Part shown: positions 42,826 to 53,348 of the stretch, piece after piece
Numbering within the stretch: position 1 is the first letter of the stretch
How the letters are laid out: each line of letters opens with the position of its first letter
DNA from: Cylindrotheca closterium
Lineage: Eukaryota > Bacillariophyta > Bacillariophyceae > Bacillariales > Bacillariaceae
Direction: 5' to 3'
Length of the DNA stretch: 64,000 nt
NCBI GenBank assembly: GCA_933822405.4
Contig: CAKOGP040000001.1
Coordinates: forward strand, 1,265,647 to 1,329,646
Notes under the pieces: model-generated
Told to the model about the DNA's origin: nothing
The model's input: only the letters and a program-made list of their open reading frames with translations
Database searches by the model: none
Translations under genes and position numbers: made by a program

Positions 42826-43342
42826 GCTTGATTAGAAAGCTGGAGGGAATTGTATTTTGAGATTGAGAAGCTGCTAGTACTATTGCATAGTGCTGTGAGA
42901 AATATCATGCGGCTACTATGAAGTCCGCAAAATACTTGATGGGTGTAAAAAGTTGCAGCAGGCCTAATGTACACATATTTATCTCATATACTACTACATC
43001 GGACGGGATTAGGTCGATTTGTATTGGCCTCGGGATCCATGCACATCTGGTCCACCTCCAGGTACCCAGTATCTGGTAATGTAGTCTGCTGCCTCGTACA
43101 TTTTGTTTCAGCTGCCTTGTACCATTTTGCAAAAACAACTGTACTGAATTGTGACGTCATGCATGACTTGAAAGATACGCGGAGGAGTCTTCGACTTGTC
43201 CGAATCGAATTATGGGTACGCGTTTCAGTAAATAAGATACGGTTATCAGTATCTCTCACCTCTCACTCCAAATCGTGGAAGTCGTTGTTTAGTCTCAACT
43301 TCGATCCAGCACAACAAAAGTCCAGAAGATATCGCCGCACCC
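42826..43342. other. Gap downstream of tetraspan gene B
   Basis: No gene is seen; frames on both strands are short and overlap. Confidence 0.4.
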
Positions 43343-43603
43343 ATGGGAGCCAATGGTGATAAAGGAGAGGAAGCTGGCGTAACCCACTGTGCTCGCTCAC
43401 AGCATGGCTCTGCCCCTCCTTCATCCATTATTCTACGTATTGCTCTTCTGGTTCTCACACTCCCCATCCTATTCATCGGGCTTGCGGCTAGCCTCTGTTG
43501 TTTCAACCTTGGCATGAATTATGGCCCACTTGCCGATTACAAGACAATGAAGCATGCAAGAGAATCAAAAAGTCAAATTTCTGTAAAAAATGGGAATGAG
43601 TGA
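43343..43603 (+). CDS. Possible small single-helix membrane protein
   Basis: An 86-residue frame from the ATG at 43343. After a polar start it has one strong membrane helix (ILRIALLVLTLPILFIGLAASLC) and a short polar tail ending SVKNGNE. No family is recognised and nothing around it supports expression, so it may be chance. Confidence 0.3.
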   Translation: MGANGDKGEEAGVTHCARSQHGSAPPSSIILRIALLVLTLPILFIGLAASLCCFNLGMNYGPLADYKTMKHARESKSQISVKNGNE

Positions 43604-44792
43604 CATCAGAATGCGGAATGATCTACAATATTCGAACGACGGAGCTCGTCGTGGCAAACTAGAAAGCTTTTTTTTCGTCAAGACGAAGCCACGCAATTCA
43701 ACCTGATCCTGCACAAGTGGATATGACGACGGCTGTCCCGATTGGCTATGGACCTGATTCTGAAATTGGTCGCCCTGCCTTGGTGCATGCAAGAACCAAG
43801 TCCTTACAATGCTATGATGCATCATGTAGCTAGGCCTCAAATAAAACCAAGACGCGGTAACGAAAAATGGACGTGCCATACGCCCTAAGCATCGTTCTGT
43901 GAGATTCCTCGAAGCGGAAAATATGCACTTGCAAATCAATCCATCCATCCACCTTTGGATAATTCTAAGTTAGTTGCCATGACTATTGTTGTAGATCGCA
44001 AATCAAACCACACACGAACGCCCACCTCCTCATCACCACCACCACACACCATCATAGTTCGAGTTACGAATCATCAGGAAATATGCCTTTCAAATTAATT
44101 CCTTTATATTAGTACCGATATGATTGCAATGCAATTAAATCGGAAATGCTAATGTTGATATCAAGCGAAATATAAGTGCGGTACCTACCCTACAGTAGGC
44201 TACAACATCTATCTTGGCTCGGCTCTTGAGCTGAGCTAGCTTAGTGTTTTATTTTCCAAAAACACTAAGCTATTAGTCGACTCATCCGACTGAGTGTCAA
44301 GGAATGAAGCAAAATGACGCACATGATTCGCAAGCTCAGTAGAAATCTACGGGTTTTCTACGAGGAAGGCTTCTTTGCATTCCGTAGAAACATCGTGGTT
44401 TTTCAATATGGTCCGTTGATTGGCTGTGCGACTCAACTCGACCTTGCCTGCTCGGACCAGCTGCAGCAATCCATGTCGGCCATTCAGACTTTCCTTCACA
44501 GCCGCAAAAAAGTTGACAAATGTGAATTCAACAAATACGTCATTGAACTTGTTGAAACCTCTACGTAGGATTCCACGTGAAATCGAGTAAGAATCGCGTA
44601 TCTTCTTTGCTCAACTTCGAAGTTGATGGAAGAAAAGAGACGCAAAATCTCAATCGATTTTCTATAGGGTCGCACAAATCTTTCGAGACATCCATCGAAA
44701 GCGTTCGACGCGGTACTCTCCTTCCCTTCTTGTCATAGCTATCTATACTTTGTGGCTTCCTACGTTTCCTTCATTAACCTGCTTATCCCATC
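43604..44792. other. Gap upstream of the bZIP gene, with a hairpin
   Basis: No convincing gene. An 84-residue frame at 44314-44568 lacks family features. The region holds a 14-bp perfect hairpin at 44237-44272 and the bZIP promoter at its right end. Confidence 0.4.
44237..44272. repeat. Perfect 14-bp inverted repeat (hairpin)
   Basis: The arms TAGCTTAGTGTTTT (44237-44250) and AAAACACTAAGCTA (44259-44272) pair without mismatch across an 8-base loop. It stands 540 bp upstream of the bZIP start and is not next to any gene end. It could be a small mobile-element terminus, a structured RNA part or a regulatory palindrome. Confidence 0.7.
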
Positions 44793-45563
44793 ATGACTGC
44801 CGTCGTTGCCCCTGTTATTTTGCCTTGCTCTGAATTGCCTGTTGGATCTCAAGCCGAAGCTCGCAAACGGCGTCGGGAAATCCTATCGTCCCAACGAAGT
44901 CAGACGATGACCCCAACCGACCTAGAGCTCTCCAACGCACACGAAATGGCTTGTGCGATTCTTCCGGCAATCGAATCCGCCATGGCAGCTCCACCAACGA
45001 AAAAGCAAAAAACAGAAGGCGGGAAGTCAAGGAAAGCAGGAAAGAAGCCTCAAATGAAATACGACCCAGACGTCCCCATGACCAAGGAAGAAGCTACCGC
45101 TTGGAGACGTGAGCAACGCCGCAAACGAAATCGTGAAAGCGCCGCTGCCTCTCGTCAACGACAACGCGATCGAATCAACGTACTCGAAGATGAAGTGGAT
45201 GCCTGGAAGTCCAAGTACGAAGCCACCATGGCAGCAATTGCAAGGCTGGAACAGCAAAAAGCGGAAGGCACTGCCGACGCTGTCCTAACACATCTACCAC
45301 CTCTCCCGGACACTTCTTGTTCCAAGTTTGTCTCTCCTCCCGCCTCCCCTGGGCACTCTTCAAGCTACGAAGAAACAATGAGTGAACCCGTGGCGTCCCC
45401 CGTTGCCTCTACCTCTCTCCTCCCGCCATCCATTGTATCTCCTCAAGGATCCTCCTCATCCGAGGTTATCAAGATGGAATTCTGTGAGCCTTCAGATAAT
45501 TTGATCTCTCGACCAGCAGCGTCCAGAATCATTCACAACCTAATTTTCGACAATTTTGATTGA
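44793..45563 (+). CDS. bZIP transcription factor
   Basis: A 256-residue single-exon protein. The basic region RRKRNRESAAASRQRQRDR carries the N-x7-R DNA contact, near residues 109-127, and runs into a leucine zipper (INVLEDEVDAWKSKYEATMAAIARLEQQ). An earlier KKQK cluster may act as a nuclear signal. The C-terminal half is rich in Ser and Pro with acidic spots. It should bind as a dimer to ACGT-type sites; targets unknown. Confidence 0.92.
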   Translation: MTAVVAPVILPCSELPVGSQAEARKRRREILSSQRSQTMTPTDLELSNAHEMACAILPAIESAMAAPPTKKQKTEGGKSRKAGKKPQMKYDPDVPMTKEEATAWRREQRRKRNRESAAASRQRQRDRINVLEDEVDAWKSKYEATMAAIARLEQQKAEGTADAVLTHLPPLPDTSCSKFVSPPASPGHSSSYEETMSEPVASPVASTSLLPPSIVSPQGSSSSEVIKMEFCEPSDNLISRPAASRIIHNLIFDNFD

Positions 45564-45646
45564 TTTCTCCTCATCAGAGAAATTGACAAGTAGGTACAAG
45601 ACTCTCAAGCACTGGCATTGGAAACCCTCAACATTATAACAGCACA

Positions 45647-46126
45647 ATGGCAATTATTGCAATTGCCCTCTTGTCTGTCCTAATGCAGACATCCTTTGAT
45701 GATGTCTCAACCCTATTCTGTGCTTGATCTGACCATCAAGCACAGTCTGTTGAGGTTCCTCACGCCAGCGCAACAAAGTCCCAGCCAACTTTCCAATCAA
45801 AAGTGCCGACGGCCACGATTGAAATTTATTCGATCACTTCTCTCGAACTACTACAGTAGCCTGAGAGAAAAGTGGCCACTAAGATCACCATTCCAGCAGT
45901 GAAGATCACTGAAGCTCCAACCTTTCCACTCTTGCCAACCACGGTCAATGAGGATACTTTTATTGAACCAGATACATGCCTGTCTACGGGTGTGACGAGA
46001 CTCGAACCAACCATCGAGGACACACTTCCCCCACTCAAGCAGCAACGATTGCCCAACCTTCTCAGCGATGAGGAGACCGAAGACGACCTTGGCGAATTCC
46101 TTTTGGATGCCGTTGAATGGCTCTAA
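45647..46126 (+). pseudogene. 160-codon frame broken by two in-frame stops
   Basis: From the ATG at 45647 one frame runs to the TAA at 46124-46126, interrupted by TGA at 45725-45727 (codon 27) and TAG at 45857-45859 (codon 71). The product starts with a hydrophobic segment (MAIIAIALLSVLMQTSF), continues SVEVPHASATKSQPTFQSKV and ends in an acidic DEETEDDLGEFLLDAVEWL. The two stops in the same otherwise protein-like frame suggest a recently dead gene. No clear splice pair removes both stops. No family recognised. Confidence 0.45.
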
Positions 46127-46522
46127 ATGCTCTGATGAATAAAAATCACCTTAGATTTTCTTTCCATTCATTCAGCAAATTCTGTCTTCGGAAAGGGCAA
46201 CGTTTTAAAATCATAGCGACGCACTTATACAAATATAAAAAACAAATTGTATCATTCACACACAAATCACTTCTTTGCAGCTACAGCAGATAGTCTGTAG
46301 TAAACAGCTGTTTCCATGCCCAGGTAGCACTTCGTCTGTGATTCAATCTCTCCGTCCAACGTCCTTTTCTCTCTTTCTCCAAGTGCTCAAAATCTTGACA
46401 AACAACCAAAACCGTCAAGTGGTCGTTCTATTCTATGTTGGACACTTGCATGGCACACAGGAAGAACAACACCTGTTGCATCCGTAACACAACTGTAGTC
46501 ACAGTAGTAGAAGCTATCTAGA
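46127..46522. other. Gap upstream of the gene at 46523
   Basis: No gene is seen. It should hold the promoter of the plus-strand gene at 46523. Confidence 0.4.
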
Positions 46523-48489
46523 ATGCCAGAAGAAGCAGTTCGTCGTCAACGACGACGGAAGCGGCGCCGGCCGCAAGAGAGAACTCGTGGGTCCAATGCC
46601 AACCACAATGCTGCTACAAACAAGGATTCCTCCGCCGCTGTCCGTCGCAAGCCAACGGCAACCGCTAAAAGTCTTAAAAACTTCGAAGATGACTCATCCT
46701 TGGCATTCTTGGATTCCAATGGAGCTGCACTATCCGATCACAAGGCGATGCAAGTCAGTCTTTTGAAACTGTTGCACAAACGACAAACCGGCGGAAACAA
46801 TACAAACAATCGGAGATCCAATGTTCGGACTTGGCAACAACAAACACTCTTCCAATTTACCAAACGTCCAAGAGTCAAACCAGCAACTGCTTTGCGGCAC
46901 GAAAATAACATGTCCAATGCGCCTCCACAACGACGAGAATGGCGGCCATTTGTCAAACGCTGCATTCCATTCACCCAGCTGGGAACACCAGTCCTGGATG
47001 CTGTACTTGCACCAGAACGAAAAGGATCCTTTGTGCTCAGCTTGGGTGCCCAGCACCCTGGAAGTGAGGTTCCTCTCCTATTGGCACTGAGATTCTATGG
47101 GGTACCTAGTCCGTCTGGCATGGAACGACAAAAGAAAATTGCTGGAAAGGCCAGGGGGATTACGCCCTTGCTACAAACCGTTCCGCTGCTCTACAATGAC
47201 ATTCCATCCAATGAATCCATGGAAGATAGTATTTTTAATTTTCGACGCAACATTTCGCCAGCATCCACTCCCGTGTCCATATTAGTGTCGAACGATTGGA
47301 ACATTGGCATGGCCATGTTTCAACCATCCAATGTTTGGAGGGTAAGTCCTATGTGTTATTGTGTTTTCCAAATGAATGTAGTCCGTCTAAAACGGTACCA
47401 CTACAACACAAACAGGAGGAAGGACCAGTTGGCAATCTCGTCTTGTTTTCTCTACCTCGAAGTCGTTCGGATGTGAGATACGCTAGAGCATTTGTTTGCA
47501 AGAATGTACGAATGGGTGGAACTGCATTCGTTACACTTCGAAATTTGATGTGGCGAGTGGATAAGCTTCCGTGCTTAGATCCAAACCAAGCGGAGCCGTT
47601 CTTGGGCCATTTCAATTCCATTATTCAGCTTCCGGGGTACTTGGTATTGAATGACGAAGAAGATGGCTTCCGTCTGACATGGGTAATGGAGTGCTGGAAT
47701 GTTCTAGAAAAAGGACTCAAGACACAGACCGGGGGCTCTGTCCTTGAGAATGGGTTCACTCCAGAATCCAATATTATCTCCCGACAAGATACTTGGGAAG
47801 AGATTTGCTATGAAACTTCTAGTGGGAAACGGGTTCCACTAGACCCAACAGCAGAAACGCCATTGAATGTAACCTCTGGAAGCACAGTCTCTTGTGAAGC
47901 GTTTCTGCACGTTGATATTATGCTAGGGGAAATTTTGAGTCGACGAAAGAAAAAGGTGTCCGAGAGTCACCCACAGTTTTACTACAACCTCATTTCGATT
48001 GCCTTTGGTGGTAGGGTTGCTGACCTTGTCATTGTATTTTTGCGAGGTGGAGGAAAACCTGGATCACTGGGAGTCTTTGTTAGAGCAGACTTGTTTTCCG
48101 GAACCATACAAGAACTGGATTGGGTACAAGGTAGAAAAGTGGTTGATATGACATCTCTGAGAGCCTGGTCCAACTCGCTAGCCCTAAACAGAAGGATGCG
48201 ACATGTGAGAGCGGGTCCATTTTCGGTCAACACCAAAGGTCATTCCAGAGATTGGGGACGTTTGTGCCAAGAGATGGCCTATATTGATTATGACGAAAAG
48301 GATGACTACGATTACTCCTTCTGGACTGAGTATTTGGCCAATCCCGAAGACAAACGACCGCCCAAAAGGGTTTCCCTGTCAAGCATCTATCCCGATTGTG
48401 ATTTGGTGACGAATAATGCAATCACATCCTGTTTGCCTGTCTCTTCGCTGCAATGCAAAGATTCGCCAATCCAACTCATCTATGGCTAA
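46523..48489 (+). CDS. Nuclear-type protein of unknown function, two exons
   Basis: A 630-residue protein with exons 46523-47341 and 47416-48489 and a 74-bp phase-0 intron (GTAAGT, ACAG). It starts with a very basic stretch (RRQRRRKRRRPQER), a likely nuclear signal, then polar low-complexity sequence. From about residue 135 strand-rich blocks follow: GSFVLSLGAQHPG, LLLALRFYGVP, VSILVSNDWNIGMAMF, LVLFSLPRS, ADLVIVFLRGGG. Their spacing is compatible with a beta-propeller, but no WD repeats are visible. The acidic YDEKDDYDYSFW block lies near the C-terminus. I do not recognise the family. Confidence 0.78.
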
Positions 48490-48549
48490 TTTGGAATACA
48501 TAAAGTCTAAGTATAACGCTCTATAGTTTTCCTGGGGCTATCCCGACCA

Positions 48550-49797
48550 TCATACCAATTCCATTTCCTTCTCCAATGCTTCTTGCAAGGCTTCCTTGCC
48601 TTCTTTGGATAGGTTTGCAAAAACTGCAGCAGTCGAGTCTTCTTTTGCCTTCTTGGATTGTCGTCGAACGAATATCGCCGGAAGTGGAGAGCGTCGTTGA
48701 TAATTTTGCAGTTTCAGATCATTGTCTGTCAGCGCATCAACATTGCCATCGTAAGCACTGCTATCTTTCAAGAGTGCTGGTACCGACTTCAGTAGCGGGA
48801 GGTGCCCGTAAAGGTTGTCCACCAAGTGAATATTGTCACGATCATATAATGGGTGCAAATAAGAGACATCAAACAAATCTTGTCCTCTGGCCATGAACAG
48901 ACTTTCTGTGACAAGTTCGGTCGTAGCAGCAAATCTAGCTCGTGCTTGTTGCACACTGTCACTGTCATCCGAGTCAACTTTGGAAGCAGGCAAGCACAAA
49001 ATGGTCGAGCCCAAGACATCTTCAGGCTGCGCCAGTAGCTCACATACCGACACCCAAAAGGTGGCTAGAGTATCACAAACATCCCAGCTTCCAGCCAATC
49101 GATAGGCATGAGGATTGGGTAGATCATCCTTGTCCTCGCTCCACCCTCCAAGACGAGCCACAAAGGCCTTCATGGCTGCCGTCCATGTCAATTCATTGGG
49201 ATCAGAGAACGTTGATTCAAGTTTAGCAACAGCCTCTAGTTCAGCTGTCGTTCGATTGGAAGTTTCCACTACGAGAGCAGGTCCAACACCTCGTCCCAAC
49301 AAGGTGACATTGAACCTGGCCAATTCCGGAAGATATTCCATCAGGCGCTCGTTGGCCTTGATGGCAAGAAAATCATCGACAAAACTTTGCAAGGAGTCAA
49401 TGGACATTTCTTGTAGGACCATGCATGCCTTACTTTCAATGTCGTTTTCGCTCAGTTGGGCCATCACCGTCCAAACGGTCCCTTGAAAGGTGTGAGCTTG
49501 ATCGGCATCACAGGCAAGGACTGGAGTTCCCTCCACTTCCATATCACGAAGCAAAAACTGAAACAAGTTTTCCTTGCGTTCTTCGCTCAGTTCATCGACT
49601 GGGTTTTTCTTTTCGGCAAAGAGTTGAGATTGCCGTTGCATGGTTCCATGGGCGGTATTCACGTTTGGATGATGATGATGATTCGATGATTGACGAAGAA
49701 TGGACGAAGGAGCTGCTGGAAGAACAGAAAAGGCATGCACTTGTCTCGAGATGACGGCGAGGGATGAAACCACTGCTATTTGAAAGATAGTAGCCAT
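48550..49797 (-). CDS. Plastid-targeted protein of unknown function
   Basis: A 415-residue single-exon protein. The ATG at 49797 opens a signal peptide (TIFQIAVVSSLAVI) ending RQVHAFSVLP, a diatom plastid cleavage motif; an upstream in-frame ATG at 49881 would precede it by 28 residues. A His-rich transit stretch follows, then helical segments: LFQFLLRDMEVEGTPVL, NERLMEYLPELARFNV, TWTAAMKAFVARLGGW, WDVCDTLATFWVSVCELL. The C-terminus is charged (EALQEALEKEMELV). No enzyme motif is seen. Divergent from the DUF1499 gene. Confidence 0.8.
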   Translation of the reverse strand: MATIFQIAVVSSLAVISRQVHAFSVLPAAPSSILRQSSNHHHHPNVNTAHGTMQRQSQLFAEKKNPVDELSEERKENLFQFLLRDMEVEGTPVLACDADQAHTFQGTVWTVMAQLSENDIESKACMVLQEMSIDSLQSFVDDFLAIKANERLMEYLPELARFNVTLLGRGVGPALVVETSNRTTAELEAVAKLESTFSDPNELTWTAAMKAFVARLGGWSEDKDDLPNPHAYRLAGSWDVCDTLATFWVSVCELLAQPEDVLGSTILCLPASKVDSDDSDSVQQARARFAATTELVTESLFMARGQDLFDVSYLHPLYDRDNIHLVDNLYGHLPLLKSVPALLKDSSAYDGNVDALTDNDLKLQNYQRRSPLPAIFVRRQSKKAKEDSTAAVFANLSKEGKEALQEALEKEMELV

Positions 49798-50094
49798 GGT
49801 ATACGAAGTGTTTAATGCTGATGTGCCTTTTGTGTGATGTGATTGATGTGTAATGACGAGATCTGTTCGTTTACCATCCAATCATCACATCAACTTTTCG
49901 AACTTCCAAGTTTTTGGTGCGCGGAGTACGCGCGTTTCGTGAATGACTGAATGACTCAGTGCCCCACGGGACTGAATGAATCATAACATCAAACTCAACC
50001 ATTGTACCTGTATTCTTACAGCTACAGTAGTGCCTCGTCTTACAGCTTTGAACAGTGTACGAGTGCATTGAAAGTGTGACAAAGAGGAAAGTCC

Positions 50095-50943
50095 ATGACA
50101 AATCTACCATTGCTTGTATATTGCGTCATTTTGCTGTTTTTTCATGTGTGTGTATGTGCAGCACTCGCTCCAAACGAATGCAGAAGATCCAATAGCTCTA
50201 GGAGTCGAAGATCTTTTCTTATTGGTGGTGGACTTGGAAGTATAATTGCAGCTGCATCCTCAGTATCACCATCGTTCGCGGCCGAGACTGTTGGAAAGGA
50301 CAAAGACTGTAATGATCAGTTTTGCATTGGAGTATGGGATGGACTCTTGGCGGATTGTCCACACGCAATGTCGTCTGGTTCTGGTTGTACATCGTCGCAA
50401 GATGATACACCTGGAATATTTGCGGAACCTTGGGACTATGCCGAGGCACCCAATAATACCCTCGACTGGCAGGTGCAAATGAGACTGTTGGTACCAACCA
50501 TCCAACTTGTTTCGGCTCGTCGAGGAGATGATGCCCAAATCCTTGTGCAGCAGGAACGATATCTACGAGTGTTGTTTACCGATGGCAAGACGGGAGAAAA
50601 GTCCATGGGAGAATTCTACTTTACACCTGACGACACGACGGTTCAGTTTCGAATCGCTAGTCTTGGAAGCCAAGTGGGTGGACTACTCAGCCGATCCTTC
50701 CGGAATTTGGAACGATCCGAACTCATTCGAAAGGAACTCAAATATCTCAAGGTACCAGTATTACGCAATCGAAAACGATCTCTCTTCTTTGTGGAGTCGG
50801 ATCTAGACTCATTTGGACCGGGAAGTGCCGCACTGGGACCTCCCGCTGAAATGAAAACGGGTGAATTGGAAGGTCGGGGATCAGATAATGTCGATCCAAA
50901 GTTGAAGATTGATTTCCTACAGCAATTTCCAAAGAGTTTCTGA
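50095..50943 (+). CDS. Thylakoid-lumen DUF1499 protein
   Basis: A 282-residue protein with three-part targeting: a signal peptide (LLVYCVILLFFHVCVC) followed by AALAP, a basic transit stretch, then a twin-arginine segment RRSFLIGGGLGSIIAAA ending SFAAE, a lumen-type cleavage site. The mature part has the DUF1499 core: GVWDGLLADCP, a Cys-containing SGCTSSQDD followed by EPWDYAE, VQMRLLVPTIQLV, RYLRVLFTD. Related plant and algal proteins lie in the plastid, with unknown function. A Tat-exported lumen location is inferred from the RR motif. Confidence 0.82.
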   Translation: MTNLPLLVYCVILLFFHVCVCAALAPNECRRSNSSRSRRSFLIGGGLGSIIAAASSVSPSFAAETVGKDKDCNDQFCIGVWDGLLADCPHAMSSGSGCTSSQDDTPGIFAEPWDYAEAPNNTLDWQVQMRLLVPTIQLVSARRGDDAQILVQQERYLRVLFTDGKTGEKSMGEFYFTPDDTTVQFRIASLGSQVGGLLSRSFRNLERSELIRKELKYLKVPVLRNRKRSLFFVESDLDSFGPGSAALGPPAEMKTGELEGRGSDNVDPKLKIDFLQQFPKSF

Positions 50944-51054
50944 TCCAACTATTGAGCAAAGCAATATTATGTATGTTATGATCATGATCAGCATATGTCA
51001 CTACTAGGAAATTTCGATTCCAGGAGCACCTGGCTCGGCAACTTTCACGTATGA

Positions 51055-53009
51055 TCATCCAAACGACAGCTTGGGAAGCCCTTTGGGATGATTTTCGCAC
51101 AGCCAGGTAGACACAATGATGCGCTCGCAAACGTTACTCTCAAGAGTGTCGACTGTCATTCCTTCAATAGGCGTTGGCTGTAGACAGGGTAAAATAATAG
51201 AATCGTAAAGACGCAATTGCTTTCCCTTTTGCAAGTTGATACTTCGGGCAGTCAAGAAGGTAAAGGTGGCCCATGCCAATTGATGTTGCAGCGTTGGCTT
51301 TTGTTGTGGTTGTTGCTGCTCCTGATGAACATGATGATGTACATGCGCGTGGATATATGCTATGACGCATATTTTGGAAGAATCTTGTGCAGCTTTTCCA
51401 TTTTGCCGCAAATTAGTACCACAATCTCCTAGGATCGTAATGTCCGTGTGGGACCGAGACTTTTTTCGGTAGTCGTTCATTTCAAACGACGCTTGGCGGC
51501 GAAAGGCCTCATTCTGCAATCGAATAGCATCATTCGAGCGGGAGCTCTGCAAAGCTTCCAATCTCCGCTGCCACGGGCCGATCGTCTTTTTGCCACGCCG
51601 ACTGTTTCGAGGAATGGGACTTCCTAGTTGTGCATCTCGTAGAAGGGGGGAAGTTGACTGAAGTGGAGAGCTTGCGCTGATGACTCTTCTAGGGGATTTC
51701 TCGCGCACTTCTTCCACGTCATCGTCATCATCATGTCGCCGCATACTTGTGGGCAAGAAGGAGGGAGCGAAGGTTACCGGTGACATGGAACGGTCAAGGC
51801 TACCTTTGGAGCGGCTGGAGGCAGCACTCGGAGTACTAGTTGTTGTTCGCTTTGTTGCTGATAATGAAGTTGTTCTTGTACGAAACGGTTGCGGCATATA
51901 CTTGGCTCTGATTTGGGACATGGTAGCAGCCTTTTGTGATGCAAGTTGTGTCGACTTGGAAGAGGTTGGTGACGAACGCTTCTTGGAAACTCGTGGTTGT
52001 TTCCATTCGAGTGCCCTTTCCGGTTCTTTTTTCCAACTGCTTGGACTGTGAAGGAAAACATGCAACAGATATTAAGTTTCGAATTGTAGGTAATCGAAGC
52101 GCTGATGGAATCTTACCGTGATCCAATAATAGATTTGACTCTTCGTGTCTGAGTGATGGTTTGGTTTTGACCATTGGAGGAGCCCCATGGAGTCATGTGT
52201 CTCAAAGTCTTCCGCTTAGACTGTGACGAGTGTTGGCGTTGGCTAGTAGACTTTGGGTGTTTCGAAGTGCTGTGACGACTCTTTCTTTGTTTCTTGGAAG
52301 GTTTTACTGGGGACAAAGTTTCAAAGTCTGAACCAAATCCGCTTTTCTCTGGACTTCGTGATCTTTGCGTGTTGGATCTCAGTCTGGGTGTCTCCGGTAA
52401 AATTTCATCATGCTTAACGGCCTCTTCTTGATCCAGATCGTTGGAATCGAATTCTGTTGTCTCGTTGGCTTCGTTGGAAATTGATTTGTCGATAGAGTGC
52501 CTTTCCTTTGTCGCGCCATGGTCATTGGCTGTGCTTGATGGATTTCGAGTATTCATACCACCATCCAGTCTGGAACATTCCTTTCTCTTTGAGTCATTTA
52601 AATTTATATTTCTTGGTTTCTGCTTCATGACATTGTTTTCCTTTTCATTCACTACCTTTTGCTTCTCGACTGTTTTCGGCCCTGGCGTAGTAATCGTCTG
52701 GCTATCTGTAAGCAACGATTTCAATGATTCAAACGCGTCTTCTGTCTCAGGGGCAGTGAATTCTGGCGAATCGAGTTCCTGCTGGTCTAGAAGCTGTCTT
52801 TCTTTCCACTCGTTTCGCCTTTTTCTTCGTTCTTGGCGGGAAATCATTCGAGATGCTGGACGTCTACTTGGCAATGATTCTTGACTTTGGCTGTGCTGGC
52901 TATTCTTCTGCGTCAATTGCGACAACGAGAAACCGGGAGCCTGTTTCTCCTTGAAAACAATGAGATCGTCATCTTCTTCTTCGTCAGAATCATCGTGCAT
53001 TCTCATCAT
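51055..53009 (-). CDS. Ser-rich nuclear protein, two exons, unknown function
   Basis: A 627-residue protein with exons 53009-52117 and 52045-51055 and a 71-bp intron at phase 2. It begins MMRMHDDSDEEEDDDLIVF; the first half is polar with Ser-Gln pairs and several Lys/Arg clusters (ERRKRRNEWKER, KPSKKQRKSRH) that suggest a nuclear location. The C-terminal 120 residues look folded: WATFTFLTARSINLQKGKQLRLYDSIIL and RIIVSTWLCENHP. The frame is open upstream of the ATG into TTSILQQLDFKRPVNQ, so a further 5' exon is possible. Family not recognised; many SQ/TQ sites suggest, but do not prove, a DNA-damage link. Confidence 0.75.
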
Positions 53010-53348
53010 TTGGTTGACTGGTCTCTTGAAGTCGAGCTGTTGCAGTATGCTCGTAGTTTTTGTCTTCGTAGTTGTTGCCTGTGAATTGATCGAACTAATC
53101 CAATATATATTTTTGGCGCGCTAACTAACTAATTTCTTATAGTAGCATAGTTACTGCAATTCCCAATACGACAAAGGCAGTGGCATTGAAATTTACAATG
53201 TACAATTATTAAATATTACGGTACGGTGTCATTTGTCAGTGCGGACACTTTGTTCCACCTTCTTGGGCAGACCCATACAAAGCTTCAATGGTTCTTCTGC
53301 TTTTTTGTTCCTTGAGGAAGAATTTACATCTGGTTGTTGCCCGCCCTC
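53010..53348. other. Gap between the Ser-rich and Asn-rich protein genes
   Basis: No complete gene. The left 70 bp may be an upstream coding exon of the gene at 51055 (open frame back to an AG at about 53083). The rest is AT-rich and otherwise blank. Confidence 0.4.

Noticed and set aside
44314..44568. 84-codon plus-strand frame
   Set aside because: No domain, signal or composition support; the stretch has repetitive pieces and lies in a gene-poor region.
45725..45727. TGA as a selenocysteine codon
   Set aside because: A TAG follows in the same frame 44 codons later, and no selenocysteine context or SECIS-like hairpin was evident by eye.
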